A stretch of DNA of 64,000 nucleotides from Nageia nagi (taxonomy: Eukaryota; Pinophyta): the NCBI GenBank assembly GCA_050084985.1, contig JBITNC010000001.1:195486001-195550000 (forward strand). The letters run 5' to 3'. Position 1 is the stretch's first letter, and the number at the start of each line of letters is the position of its first letter. Below are positions 46,113 to 57,850 of the stretch, one piece after another. The notes under the pieces were generated by a model. The model was not told the DNA's origin, searched no databases, and saw only the letters and a program-made list of their open reading frames with translations. A program made the translations under genes and the position numbers.

Positions 46113-47450
46113 GTGCAGATTGATGAATGGGTAAGCAATTGTTATGTAATTAATTATGAGATTAATGAGGAAGATGCTATACACACTATAGATCTATTTC
46201 AGAATGATGATGCCTTTTTAGAAGTATTAGGTGCTAGAATAGAATATCTAATAAGGCACAAAAAGAGAATTCAAATGCATTGTCCAGATATACATGCTTA
46301 TTTCAAGGAATCCAGAGAGGACAAGATTGAGGGATTGGGAGAGTTACCATTCCCTTTGCCATCAGAAGCTAAGGTTACTTGGTTGAATGAAGAAATTGAA
46401 GAGGTTAATATCAGCTCTCAAGAGATACCACAAATACTAAAAATGGGGGCAATGCCAGTAAAATAAAAGCCACAAAAAATGCCCTTTCAGGTTTCATTGC
46501 TCATGAAGAAGGAAATAGAGAAATTGCTAGAAGTTGGATTCATAAGATCCATAGACTACTAAGAATGGATGGCTAATATAGTTCCAGTTAAGAAGCCTAC
46601 AGGTGAAATTAGAGTGTGTACTAATTTTAGGGATCTCAACAAGGCTTGTCCAAAAGATGATTTTCCATTGCCTAACATAGATATGATCATTAATAGTTTA
46701 GCAAGATATGAGATGTTGTCATTTATGGATGGCTTTTCGGGATATAATTAGATTAAAATCAAAGAGAGTGATCAACATAAAATAGCTTTTAGAACACCTT
46801 GGGGCAACTTTTGCTACAAGGTGATGTCGTTTGGTCTCAAGAATGCAGGACCTACATACCAAAGAGCCATGACAGCTATGTTCCATGATTTCATTCATAA
46901 GACAGTTGAGGTATATGTTGATGACATTTTGATAAAATCCAAGAACAAAGAAGATCATTTTCAAGATTTGAAAGCAACATTTGAGAGGATGAGATAGTAC
47001 AAGTTAAGAGTTAAGCCACAGAAGTGTGTATTTGGTGTGTCATCAGGAAAAATCTTGGGACATATTGTCTCAAGGAGAGGTGTGGAAGTGGATCCCAAAA
47101 AGATCAAAGCCATCACAGAAATGGCACCTCCAACAAATCTTGAGCAATTAAGGAGTTTACAAGGTAAAATATAGGCTATTAGAAGATTTATATGTCAATT
47201 AACGGACAAGATAGCTCCTATGTCTCATTTACTTAAGAAAGATGTTGAGTTTAAATGGGATGATAAATGTCAAGAGTCATTTGATAAGATAAAAGAATAT
47301 TTGTTACACCCACCAGTGTTAGCTCCATATAGGCATGGAGAACCCCTTTGGCATTATGTTTCAGCTACAGAGCATGCATTTGGAGTAATGCTTGCTAAGA
47401 AGGAGGAATATGGTAAAGAGAGGGCTATCTATTTATCAGCAGGACATTGA
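46113..47450 (+). pseudogene. Reverse transcriptase and first RNase H of element E
   Basis: RNA-dependent DNA polymerase of gypsy type, still in the gag frame. Motifs in order: VPVKKPTGEIRVCTNFRDLN (46584 on), ACPKDDFPLPNID, MLSFMDGFSGYN-stop-IKI, AFRTPWGNFCYKVMSFGLKN, catalytic YVDD at 46914-46925, KPQKCVFGVSSGKILGHIVS and LRSLQGKI-stop-AIRRF. The conserved Gln of GYNQIK and QGKIQ is TAG in both cases. RNase H begins with WHYVSATEHAFGVMLAKKE, and its normal first Asp position is Ala-Thr here, as is common in the degenerate first RNase H of Tat elements. The frame ends at TGA 47450 through a frameshift inside YLSAGHTLKDYE. Confidence 0.93.
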
Positions 47451-48141
47451 AAGATTATGAGACTAGATACACTCCTATTGAGAAGTTATGTCAATGTGTG
47501 GTGTTTGCTACTGAAAGGTTGCGGCATTACATGATCAATAGCACTACACATGTGCTTACATAGGCAGATCCATTGAGGTACTTAATGTCAAAGCCTTACT
47601 TCAAGAATTTGATCTCAGATTTGTCAAGAAAAAATCAGTTAAGGGAAAGGCAATCATAGATTTTGTTGCAAAATTCCCCATAGGGGATAGTATAGAGCTC
47701 AAAGAAGAATTCAAGGATGAATGTGCATTAACAGATATGATAGAGGTTGTAGAGAAGGACCACCTACGACCTATTTATGATGATGATAGGACTGTCGGTG
47801 TTCCATTTCCAAGAGCATCTAAACCTTGGAAGTTATACTTTGATGGGTCTAGGTGCATGCATGGATCAAGAGCAAGAATTGCGTTAATATCCCTGTAGAA
47901 CGATTTCATTCCTATGTCCTACAAATTGTCATTTGAATGCACTAACAATATGGTAGAATATGAAGCTCTTATATTGGGCTTAAAGGAAGCTATAGAAATT
48001 GGTATTTCACGGATACATATTTATGGAGATTCACAGCTAATAGTTAAGTAGGTCAATGAGGTTTACAAGACCAAAGATGAAAAGCTTATCCCTTATAGGG
48101 ATTACATTATCAAGTTACTCACACATTTCAAAGGATATCAA
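47451..48141 (+). pseudogene. RNase H tail and archaeal-type RNase H of element E
   Basis: After the shift at about 47445 the sequence continues TLKDYETRYTPIEKLCQCVV and RLRHYMINSTTHVLT. A second shift near 47588 leads to ALLQEFDLRFVKKKSVKGKA. The archaeal-type RNase H then reads KLYFDGSRCMHGSRARIAL (47831 on), NNMVEYEALILGLKEAIEI and IHIYGDSQLIVK. The D, E and D catalytic acids are all present, with TAG at two Gln sites. A second RNase H of this kind is the mark of the Tat lineage. It runs in phase into the integrase. Confidence 0.9.
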
Positions 48142-49584
48142 TTGGAAAGTGTCCCAAGGAGTAGCAACAGACTAGCAGATGCAATGGCAAGTTTGGCATC
48201 GCTTATACCATTGGAAGTTGAGGACAAAGAAACTAGCTTCACCATCAGAAACCTAGAAACTTCATCCACTACCAAGGAAAGTGCAATATGTGTGGTCCAA
48301 AGAGTTGGGTATGAGGAGAGTCCATGGTACCAATGTATCTATAGATATTTGAAGGATGATTTTATTGATACTACTCTAGATAAGCGAGAGCAAATCAAAA
48401 TAAAGAGGCTTGCAACCAAGTACGTTATCATCGATGATGTGCTTTACAAAAAGTCATTTAATGGTATTCTTTTAAGGTGCCTTCTTATTGAGGAAATTGC
48501 AATAGTATTAGAGCATGCCCATGGAGGGGCATGTGGAGGGCATTTTAATGGGAGATCAGCTTTTGGCAAGCTAATCAGGATGGGTTATTGGTGGCCTACC
48601 ATGGAGCATGATTATTTTGAGCATGTCAAGAAATGTGAGCAATGTCAAAGGTATGCACATCTTGAGCTTACACCAACTCAGGAATTGAACTATGTTACAT
48701 CGCCATGGCATTTCTCTATGTGGGCTATGGATTTCATGGGTGTTATTAACCCACCATCTAGTGAGTGGCACAAGTTTATCTTAGTTGCTACATAATATTA
48801 TATGAAATGGGTTGAGGCTATCCCTTTAAAAATAGCTATTCAGAAGCATGTGATCAAGTTCATCAAGGAATACATCATTTGTAGGTTTGGCATACCACAA
48901 AGGTTGATTATGGATAATGGGGCTAGCTTCACGGGTAAGGATATCAAAGAATTTTGCCAAAAAATGAGGATTGAGCAGAGATTTTCTTTAGTTTACTACC
49001 CTTAGGGTAATGGGTAGGTCAAAGCCACAAATAAGATGATCAAAAGGATATTGGCCAAGAATATCAAGAAGAATGGGAGAGATTGGCATGAGCAATTACC
49101 TTACGCTTTATGGGCATATAGGACAAGCGAAAGGATAGCAACAGGTGCTACCCCATACTCTCTTGTGTTTGGAGATGAGGTAGTTATCCCTCTTGATATT
49201 GAGATCCCATCTTTGAGGATTGCACTCAAGGATGTGATGAAGGAACCACAATATTTGGAGGCAAGATTGAATCAACTTGAAGCACTAGATGAAAAGAGAA
49301 TCACTACATTAGAACACCTCAGAGCATATCAGTAGAGGATTAAAAGATCATATGGCAAAAGAGTGGTCCCTAAGGATTTTGAGGTTGGAGATATGGTCTT
49401 GCAGGAGAATATTTCCAATACTACAGCCAGAGATGAGCTTAAGGGAAAGTTTGAGCCAAATTGGGTTGGACCATACCTTATTACAGAAGTATTTGGTAGA
49501 GGTGCTTACAGGTTGTCTACATTGGATGGGGAGATTCTCAAGAATCCCATCAATGCTAGGCATTTGAAGAAGTATTACATCTAG
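48142..49584 (+). pseudogene. Integrase of element E
   Basis: DNA strand-transfer enzyme. The linker DAMASLASLIPLE precedes the zinc-binding HHCC domain (HAHGGACGGHFNGR, KKCEQCQRY; about 48505-48655). In the core, WAMDFMG holds the first Asp (codon 48730), IMDNGASF the second (48913), and the third motif reads GNG-stop-VKATNK, so the catalytic Glu is Lys (AAA at 49021). Stops at about 48793, 49003, 49015 and 49333 are TAA/TAG at probable Gln codons. The C-terminal domain (KFEPNWVGPYLI, GRGAYRLSTLDGE) ends ARHLKKYYI at 49584. Length and order are those of a complete Tat integrase. No chromodomain follows. Confidence 0.93.
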
Positions 49585-50431
49585 GTGGCCTACAGGTCGA
49601 TGCATGCATCTAGGTCATAGCAAAGTATACTAAAGGAATGATCATGTGAGCAGACATCAGGAAGCCAAATTAGAGAGTCAGTTTGAGGGTAGAAGAGGAG
49701 TGCCCATGCTCCATATCCATAAGAAGTGGACCGCCCATGGTCCTATCTTTAAGTCAGAAGTAGCTGGTTTGAAGATCTTTTTATGCCTCTTGGTAGAGCT
49801 CCAGCTCCCAGATTGGTCAAATTTATTAGTCTTATTAGATTTATTAGATTATTAGCAGTTTATCATATGCCTCTTGGTATAGAGTTTTAGCTCCCATATA
49901 TCTTGCAAAGTTTGGTTCTTATGCAACTGCAGCATACCTCTTGGTGCAAAATCTCAGCTTCCATTGCAGTTGTGTGGAACTTAGCTCTTCCCTGTGTGTG
50001 GTCATGTGTGGTCATGTGTGTTTTCATGGTCATCATGTCTTGTCTTGTGATGTGGTCTTGTTGAATTGTCTTCAAGTCATCATCTGTGGTTAGATCATTT
50101 GTTAGGTCATCATCTTGTGTATGTGTGTTGTTAGGTTTATTGTCATGAGTCATCAATGTTGCAGCAAGGTTATCAGACTATCAGATATATCATATTATCA
50201 CCTTCTATGGCATTCATATATCAGAAAAAAGACACAAGGGGCAAGCATGCCCAAGGTAATATCAAAGGAAGTTTTCTCAACCCATCTCTAGTATTAGCAA
50301 TGTTTGTCATAATTTTATTTTATGATTAATGTTTATAAATGCTTGTAGAATCTTTCATTGTAATGATATTTTGTTTTTACTTTGAATGCAAAATCTCTAA
50401 TCACCTCATGTTTTCTATCGATTTCACGTTC
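49585..50431 (+). other. 3' untranslated region of E with short repeats
   Basis: No coding content. The phrase tgcctcttggta-agctccagctccca recurs in variants near 49785, 49869 and 49936 (82 and about 67 bp apart). This makes a small diverged array of the kind common before the 3' LTR of Tat elements. A gtcatgtgtg/gtggtcatg run lies near 49995-50030, and its antisense open frame (49887-50156) is not a gene. Confidence 0.7.
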
Positions 50432-50444
50432 AAAGTGGGGCATC
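50432..50444 (+). other. Polypurine tract of E
   Basis: aaagtggggcatc directly before the 3' LTR start TATTAACACA. It is nearly the same as in element D. Confidence 0.85.
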
Positions 50445-51380
50445 TATTAACACATAAAAATGAATTTATGTTTTTAATTAATAAAATTAATGAAAACATG
50501 CTAGGTCTAAATATATGTCTTGAATGTTTTAATGTGACAATATCAATGTTTGTCTTGAATATGAATTTTATAATGATTATCTTGAATATTGCATGAATTA
50601 TCTTGTTTATTGGTGTGGTTATCTTGAATGTTGTGAATTAGCCTTTTTTATGTAGATGCATGCCAACCCATGGGTTGTATTATCTATTATCTATATAAAT
50701 AAGGGATCTAATAGTAAGTCCATAATCAAGGATACACATGATCCCGCGTATGGTCTTGATAATGGCAATCATATTATAAGGTGTCTCTTGACACCGCCTG
50801 TCAAGCTAGATTTTATGTATCCCTTCTTGTGAGCATTCTGAAGAACTGAGAGACCTATCTGATAATCATACTATGATCATCTCAAGATTTTAGTGGGGGT
50901 GTAGACTCATTGGAGATGGATCATAGTCTATCAAAGGCTACCAATGCTCCTCAGTGGATGAATACAGACCATCAACGTTCCTATCTAGTGCGATGAACAC
51001 TGCCTGCAGTCTTCTTCTATGACTTTTTAGCTTCATGATTTCAGGTGTGGACAACGTTGGATCCCAGGACTTCATCAATAGCTTCATTTTGAGCATGCTC
51101 TGTGAAGTGGGTATATAATTTTAGTCTTGACAGGTGGTGCCATTTTACACCTATTTTATCATACATATATTTCACATTTACTTGTTACATACTGATCAGT
51201 GAACCTAAATTTATCAAGCAAATTTCGAGTTTTATCAATTTGTTAAAATACTTGTTGTTATCTTTCATTATTCTGTGTATAAATTGCTATCCATAGCTTG
51301 AGTTACAAGTGCATTCGAGTGTGTGAATGTTTTCCTTTATTGCTTGTTTATTTGCATGCTTGAATTTTTACTTGTAAATA
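50445..51380 (+). repeat. 3' LTR of element E
   Basis: 936 bp matching 42874-43810. Its terminal TG is TA, and its terminal ACA is ATA, both single transitions. The TATA box is kept at 50692-50699. Confidence 0.95.
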
Positions 51381-51385
51381 CTAAG
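51381..51385. repeat. Target site duplication CTAAG, right copy
   Basis: CTAAG immediately after the TTGTAAATA end of E's 3' LTR, matching 42869-42873. Confidence 0.92.
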
Positions 51386-51540
51386 ACACACTTGGACCCA
51401 ACTAAGATACACTATACATAGCACATTTGATAACTTTAGGATAAATAGTCTATTACAATAAATCATATTTTAAATACTAGACTTGGAATATATTAGGACT
51501 AGGACTTGGGGAAAATATTAAAAAGATAAATATTCCAACA
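51386..51540 (-). repeat. LTR of the minus-strand element, outer half
   Basis: Continues the LTR interrupted by element E, starting after the second CTAAG (51381-51385) and ending ATTCCAACA at 51540. On the minus strand this end reads TGTTGGAATATTTATC, a typical copia-like LTR start. The flank beyond (taagt) has no visible partner. Confidence 0.75.
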
Positions 51541-51937
51541 TAAGTGGTTCATATTCCTCTCAAATTTTGATATTAAATTTATTAGTCAAGAATATATTAA
51601 GAGACAAGTCATGAATGATCAGCTTATAGAAGCACCTTGCCAAGGTATTCATATGATTTCTTAGAGCTAAAACCTCACAAAAAAATTATCTATTTTAGTC
51701 TATTATTCCATTAAAGTCACACATCTTGGAATGTTTTTTATCCCTAGGCCATAATCACATGTATGGCACATCTCTCCCAATTATTAGGGAATGTCATTTA
51801 TTTGGGCTTATGCATGCACATAGATAGGAAGATTGTATAGCCTTACAACTATGATATGCTTCCATGCCCACACTTAAAGTAGCATGGATATTCTCATTAT
51901 TTATATAAACCATCCCAAATTAATCTAAATTGGATCA
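51541..51937. other. Unassigned spacer between LTRs
   Basis: About 400 AT-rich bases between the split minus-strand LTR and the chromovirus 5' LTR. No coding similarity, inverted ends or repeats were seen. Confidence 0.5.
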
Positions 51938-52587
51938 TGTTAGGTTGATCTCTCTAGGATTAATACTCATTCTAGAGGTATCTATGCTTGGAGATTGATC
52001 GAAGACTATTATTTTTAGGTTGTTAATAGTGTGCATTTTGATAATTCAGCAATGGAAATTGAAAGGATATTGGTATTTTGGATAGTTTAACATTTTAGGA
52101 TCATCAATCAACATCTTGTAGATATTTATGGGCTTATTTAAAAGCATTCTACTCTCTTGATTCATAATCTTAGCTTAAAGAGTTAAGGTTTGGGGATTGT
52201 AAATATTAGAAGGAATACCAAGATTAATTCTAGAACTTTTGTAGTTCTAAATTTGTTCTTATTATAGGATATGCAATAGTGTTGTAAAATATGATATTGT
52301 CATTATTTTGATGGTATTTCTCTATATACATGTAATATTGTAATGTCAATAGATAATGAGAAGAGAAGCCTCTAATTACATGTTGGATTAGCCCACATTG
52401 GGTGAACCAAGGTAAATCATTATGTTGATCTTATTCTATGTGATTGATATTGTTAATTTATAGTTTTACATTATGCAATTTTGAATTTATATGCAATTTT
52501 ATAGGTCTCATAATGGTAAATATTTCTTTGTTTGAATATGTAGGTAAGGATCCAAGTATGCTATAAGCATTTAGTGATTACGAATCA
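51938..52587 (+). repeat. 5' LTR of the chromovirus
   Basis: Starts TGTTAGGTTGATCTC and ends GATTACGAATCA. It matches the 3' LTR at many blocks, such as actcattctagaggta, ctactctcttgat, agataatgagaagagaag and ccaaggtaaatcattatg. It carries about 25 bases the other copy lacks. The start is uncertain by about 14 bases, because both copies share taaattrgatca just upstream. Confidence 0.8.
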
Positions 52588-52589
52588 TG

Positions 52590-52601
52590 AGGTATAAGAT
52601 C
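52590..52601 (+). other. Probable primer binding site of the chromovirus
   Basis: aggtataagatc just after the LTR end resembles the initiator tRNA-Met site (TGGTATCAGAGC) with three changes. Confidence 0.5.
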
Positions 52602-52714
52602 TTGTGTGCACAAAATTTTGGGGTAAAATTTTAGAGATTTAAAGATGCTAGTAGCATGCTTTTTGATGCTCAAGAGGATATCTCAAAGACCAAAATTGAT
52701 TCTCAAGGATCCTA

Positions 52715-53570
52715 ATATTGGTCAAAGGTGTAGAGTGACTAAAATGGATGATTTGGAGGAGCAATAGTCTATTGTTCATACCATGATGGATTCCAATTTT
52801 GAAAGGATATTTTTGGCATTGAATAGTCATTTGGCTCAATTGGATGAGTTTTTGATAGCTAGAGAAAATGTAAATGTCAATTAGAGGTAACAAAATGAAG
52901 TTGGAGGACCTCATTCATCATTTTCATCAAATTGAATTCCATTCAATGTGGAGGCCAAAGTGGAAATTCGTACTTTTGGTGGAAAACTTGATGCATATAA
53001 GTTGAACAATTGGTTGAAATAATTAGAGGTTTATTTCCAAATTCATGATGTTGTGAATGATGTTGTTAACATCTCTTTTGCTATATTAAAAATAGGTGGA
53101 GATGCTTTAGTTTGTTAAGAAATCCATGTAGAAACTCTTAGTTATGAACACTTATTAGAAGTATCTTCTTGGGTTGAATTTAAGAACATGTTAAGAGATC
53201 AATTTTATACATTAGAACATAATAATAAATAATTAATGAATGGTAATTATTTAGACAACAAAGAGGGCAATCAGTTCAATAATACACTATGGAGTTTAGG
53301 AAACAAGCTACTTTGCTTGGGGTTTCACTAAAATATCCTCAAACTTTAATGAAGTACATTAGAAGTTCACATAGTCATTTGCAAAAAACTACCATGGTGT
53401 TTAATCCTACTAATCATGATCAAGTGCATGTGCAAGTGCAATACTACGAGGAGCATGGTAAAGCAAGGAGACAATATGATGAATCCAAGAAGGCTTCTAA
53501 TTCAAGGGGATCACAAGATAAAGAAAAGGTAAGCAAGAAACTAAGACCATTAATACTTTGAAAAAGAAAT
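52715..53570 (+). pseudogene. Chromovirus gag remnant
   Basis: Plus-strand fragments: METs and Glu-rich start near 52745, then AKVEIRTFGGKLDAYKLNNW (about 52961-53020), where relatives have LP-x-FDG-x-D-x-x-x-W, EVYFQIHDVVNDV, and SSWVEFKNMLRDQFYTLEH (about 53170-53220, first part), the W-x-x-F-x-x-x-L-x-x-QF block of chromoviral gag. The tail frame at 53289-53561 is basic and polar (KARRQYDESKKASNSRGSQD). A knuckle-like C-x-H-x8 segment near 53590-53630 is decayed. Several TAA/TAG stops interrupt it. Confidence 0.75.
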
Positions 53571-54290
53571 AAGGTAATAATAGGCATTGTAAAATATGGT
53601 CATGTTGATAATAAATGTTATAAACTTCATCTGAAATTACATCTGTATAAGAAAAAGAATAAGAAGAAAACTAATGTTATGGTTCTTAAATGTGAGGATG
53701 TTTAGAGAAGTTCATATTTTGATGAGAAACTAAATTTTTCAACCATTCAAAAGGTTGAAGAATATCAAGATATTGAAGAATAAAGAATTCATTTATTTCA
53801 CCTCAAAATCCAAATTAACAAAATAAGAGTGGATTACATTATTGATCCGAGTTCTCAAGCAAATTTAATTTCAAAATATAAGGTAAGTAATTTGGGATTG
53901 AAAACTTTCAACCATATAAATCCATATCCTTTGGGTTGGGTACATCATAATGCTAGTTTGCAAGTCACTAAATAATGTAAGTTGAAATTTGCTATTTGTG
54001 CAAAGTACATTGATGAAGTTGTAGTTGATGTTGTTCTTTTAGATATTTGTGGTGTTATTCTTAGTAACCCTTATATGTGGGATAGAGATGCTATTTATTA
54101 TGCAAGATTGAAAAAATTACAATTGGTAAGTATGAAAAGGTGTTTCTAGCTAGTGCATATAACAATAGGAAAAAGCTACCTTTGGTCACTACCAGTCAAC
54201 ATGCAAAAGGGAAGAATAGATGAGAAATTGGACTAGGAATTTGCTGACTTATTTGTAGAACCATAGGGATTACCTCCTATGTGGGATATA
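53571..54290 (+). pseudogene. Chromovirus protease remnant
   Basis: RVDYIIDPSSQANLISKYKV near 53827-53890 corresponds to the retropepsin motif that normally reads D-S-G-S-Q-x-N-x-I. Here the residues after Asp are Pro-Ser, so the active site is broken. VDVVLLDICGVILSNPYMWD (about 54025-54085) is the second conserved loop (family: LG-x-P-W-L). Linker sequence then leads to RT. Confidence 0.75.
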
Positions 54291-54564
54291 TAACATGATA
54301 TTCAGTTGTTACCTGATGCTTCATTTCATAACATAGCTTTGTGTTGGTAATTAATTTTAGAGAAAGAGGAGATAAATAGGAAGATTTAGGATTTGGTTGA
54401 TCAATGTGTGATCAAACCAAGTACATCTCCATGTGGATTACCTATTATTTTGGTTCTCCAAAAGGATCAAACTTGGAAGATGTGTATTTTCTATAGAGCA
54501 CTTAACAAAATCACCATAAAAAATTGTTATCCTTTGCCTCAAATAGATGATCTTTTGGATCATG
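54291..54564 (+). pseudogene. Chromovirus reverse transcriptase, first part
   Basis: LLPDASFHNIALCW (about 54310) matches the start of chromoviral RT. Then come [40 protein letters not shown] and [12 protein letters not shown], ending at the insert boundary. Relatives read CVDYRALN, and here Val-Asp is Ile-Phe. The enzyme resumes at 59412 after a 4.84 kb insertion. Confidence 0.88.
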
Positions 54565-55781
54565 TAAAGCATCTACTTATTCCCTTCAACCAAATCCCTA
54601 AATTTTAGACCTAAATTTTTTTATTATTTAGTTTAGCACTTGATATTCTAGGATTGAACTAGGTGATTTCATATGAGATTGATAATGTTGGTAGCTAGTT
54701 TAGCACTCACATGGCAAGATTTGTCAAGAACCTAGGGTAACCAACCTTGATAAATTTTTTTAGTGTTCACTTCTCAACACTCACTCTGTTGAGAATATGC
54801 CTCAAAAGTAACCTCGCCATTCCTATTCCACATCCCATGTGTAATAGGTTTTCTAGTCACGTTGTAGTGGTTTTCTACTTGGGACCCATACCACTCGAGA
54901 GATCATACTTCAACTAAGTTAGCATTTTTTCTTGATAATAACTCTCCATCTCATAGGAGCAGATATTTTTCCTAAGTAAACTTCCATTTGAATGGGTAGC
55001 ATCACCTATGGAACAATGGTCATACCCCTATATGCTAACTATAAGTGTTATGACTACTAATTACCCTCACTTGGTAATAATAGTTTTTCTAATTGCTATC
55101 CCTACCTGACTAACCTAGTGGACGATATGAGTTATTAGCCTACCCATAACTATTGAGTAGGCCCACCATGTCATTCAACATCTCTATTCCCATAACTTAG
55201 GTAGCCATAGATATTAAACAATATCCTTGAGTGATTATCTAGTCTAATTTATTATTAATTATGTTGATAAAATGAACCACCCATGGCCTACTAACCATAA
55301 ACTAATGTTCTCAAATAGTGAAGAGGGTATAAGACACCATGCACAATACAAGTTCTAGGATTTAACACCATTCATCTTTTCCCAAGAGGTGTACATAAGA
55401 AGTCTTGGTTATAGGCTTACTTAGAAAGTCACATAATTATGTTTATCCCATACGCATTGTATTGCATATATGAATCTAATTTTTAAAAGTCCTTATGCAT
55501 ATGTAAAGTAGTAAGTTGTGAGGTAAGGTCTAACCACTTGCTACAAAAGTAATGTGGTGCTAAGTGATCCTCACAAAGGGAATATTCTTTTTGTTTATCA
55601 TATAGCAGTGTAGGTTTACTTGGCAAAGATTCTTCACCATTTTCTTACATTATTGAATTCATCCCAAAAGTTCCTTTGGGTCAGATTTATGTAGATTCTA
55701 ATTCTATGTTAGATTACATTTTGTCCCTTAGACTATGATCATTAAATATCTTGACCTTATGATTTTAAAACTCCATATTTA

Positions 55782-55855
55782 TCCCAAAAGATCCCAAATG
55801 ATCCCATTTAATCCCATTGAGTCCCATTCGTACCCATTTTGATCCCAAGAGTCCC
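55782..55855. repeat. Decamer tandem repeat, about 7-8 copies of RTCCCAWTTN
   Basis: The block 55801-55850 divides cleanly into 10 bp units: atcccattta, atcccattga, gtcccattcg, tacccatttt, gatcccaaga. Related units lie just before it (tatcccaaaa, gatcccaaat). It is a short minisatellite in the 4.84 kb insertion. Confidence 0.82.
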
Positions 55856-56979
55856 TAAAATTTTTCAAATGATCGTAAATTATCATTTGGAACCTTAGTT
55901 CAAATTTAGGATCGATTCTAAGTTGTTGGGATAGTTTTGGATTTGTCGGGATTAATAACCTACTTCTATAGGAATATATGCTTCATTATTTTCATTGACC
56001 ATTAATAATTTGTAATGCCCATTAACCATTTTCATATAAAAATAAATATTAATTCCTACTTCTATTTACTTAATCATTACTAATTAAAGCATTAATCATA
56101 ACATGTAATAATTATAATGTTTTTTGTAAGGAAACTCATTAAATCACAATGCTACCATTTTCCAAACACAAAATCATCTACTTTTCATTTACCATTCATT
56201 ATACTAACAAGAGATAAATACAAAACAATACTTATTGATCATTTCTAAGTTAATAATCAATTACAAGAAGGATGAATATATCTCGTAAAGTTCATTTGTC
56301 AACATCTAAGATAATGAAAAAGCTTTCATACACTTATTACAAAGGACATTAATACATCATAACTATAATACAAATGAGTTATATTAATCATCTCTTATTA
56401 ATGAATTGGTAATTCATCATTATCTCATTACAGAGCACTTTCATCGATCTTCGAGCCATGAGTATCTTAATGGACCTTTGGTGGATGGGTCAAGTACAAA
56501 TACACTTGACCATTTTTCCAAGAGTTCATGGACCTTATGAAGATATTAGTTACTTTTTGGATTACCTCTTTTCCTTGGCCAAATATGTCATTATTCCTCT
56601 AACTATTTAGCCTATCTTTAAGAGCATGGATACATTGATATATTGAATTCCTTTACTTTTTAATCATACCAAATATTATAATTTTATCCTTCTTCTTTAT
56701 TATTTACTTTATGGTAATTAGTAATCATTCCAAATCCATTTAAATCCATACTTTTACCTTAGTATATTTTATCTAGACATTTAATCTCATTAGCATATCG
56801 TTCAAATATTATCCAAATCCATTAACTATATACTATAATCATGGATGTTTTTCTATGAGATCAAATCCTCACACTATTACAATAAAGTCTATGTCCTAAT
56901 CAATTCAATTTACAAAATATAAATTTCATTTAAGGTTTATTTTAATAATAAACCATACTTAGTCTTCGTAAGAGAATTC

Positions 56980-57850
56980 ATACTATACTTTTATTTCCAT
57001 ATAGCACATTATAAATTTATTACATCTAGCCTGCAATATAGAAGAGGCACACACAGATTCTTTGATTATACGCTGAAGGAAGTCAACAATTGTGATCTTA
57101 GCAGGAAACTCATAAGGAGAACAGAAGGATGATAGTATTGCACCAATCGCATGATACTCTGTCAAATACTTTAGCATCTATCGTAATGTTCCAAAGGTTC
57201 TCAGCGTCAGGCGTTGTTAGGAATTGCCTAAATGGAAGTGGAGTTGCAGAGAATAGTGGCAACGCGCTTCAATATTTGACGTTTCTAAGATGATTTAGGG
57301 ACATTAATATTGTAATAATATATAATTTGGGATAAATTACTTTATTTTCTGTACCCAAGATGGATTTCAAGTAATATTAATACGCTTGGATGAATATGGG
57401 GAAAGCATTTGGGCGCCTGAATGCATATAACTTGTCTATTAGATGGGTATTCCTAAAGGAGTTCCATGAGACCCAGGATACAGGGGAGGTCAGATTTCAA
57501 ATGATGCGAGATTTGTATAATGAATAAGTAGATTTGTATAATGTACAGACAAGAACAATTAAATCTTAGAAAACTTTGCCAACATTCATCTGGCATACTA
57601 CGAAATGGAAGCTCATGAGATGGAGTGAAACCCAGGCGGACAGGCTATATATACTTAGAGGGGTTCAACACCCAAAAATCATAATTCAGGGAGGATATAT
57701 TCGAATCTATCTCAAAATAATCGGAGAATGGTTTGTTCTAAACATAGAGGTGTTGAATCAAATTATTTGATTCAGAAATCCAATCGAAGATCTCTCTCCT
57801 TTAATGGAAACAAAAATATTTTCAACTATTCCGAAAGTAAATTCTGTAGT
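56980..57850. other. Segment of distinct composition, possible captured gene fragment
   Basis: This part of the 4.84 kb insert has more CpG and balanced codons than its surroundings. The minus-strand frame at 56983-57177 (64 codons: YLTEYHAIGAILSSFCSPYE and IVDFLQRIIKESV) looks protein-like, with alternating hydrophobic and charged residues. The plus-strand frame at 57576-57770 (FIWHTTKWKLMRW, IIIQGGYIRIYLKI) follows 400 bases on. A TATA-like ctatatatac is at 57646. I cannot match either to a known family. Direct wording repeats (gagatttgtataatg, tagatttgtataatg) lie near 57508-57542. It could be a host-gene piece or simply younger sequence. Confidence 0.35.

Larger units (their letters stand above)
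42874..51380 (+). mobile_element. E: full-length 8.5 kb Tat-type Ty3/gypsy retrotransposon
   Basis: Complete structure: 937 bp 5' LTR, primer site, gag, protease, RT, RNase H, archaeal-type RNase H, integrase, 3' untranslated region with repeats, purine tract and 936 bp 3' LTR, flanked by CTAAG. The two LTRs differ at about 10 of the first 270 bases by eye. Gag through RNase H (43887-47450) is one frame with only in-frame stops. The two RNase H domains place it in the Tat lineage. It is non-functional because of about 20 nonsense codons, two frameshifts and a lost integrase catalytic residue. Confidence 0.96.

Noticed and set aside
43887-49584. Possible nuclear code in which TAA and TAG mean glutamine
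   Set aside because: The Gln-only stops in element E invite this, but copia here has TAG for a conserved Trp and TGA for an expected Arg. Other elements have frameshifts and stops at Gly (TGA in the RT at 40186), and catalytic residues are also lost by transitions. Deamination explains all of these, and the element types are those of land plants.
49887-50156. 89-codon antisense ORF rich in Asp, Thr and His
   Set aside because: It is the complement of simple gtcatgtgtg/gtggtcatg repeats in the 3' untranslated region of E.
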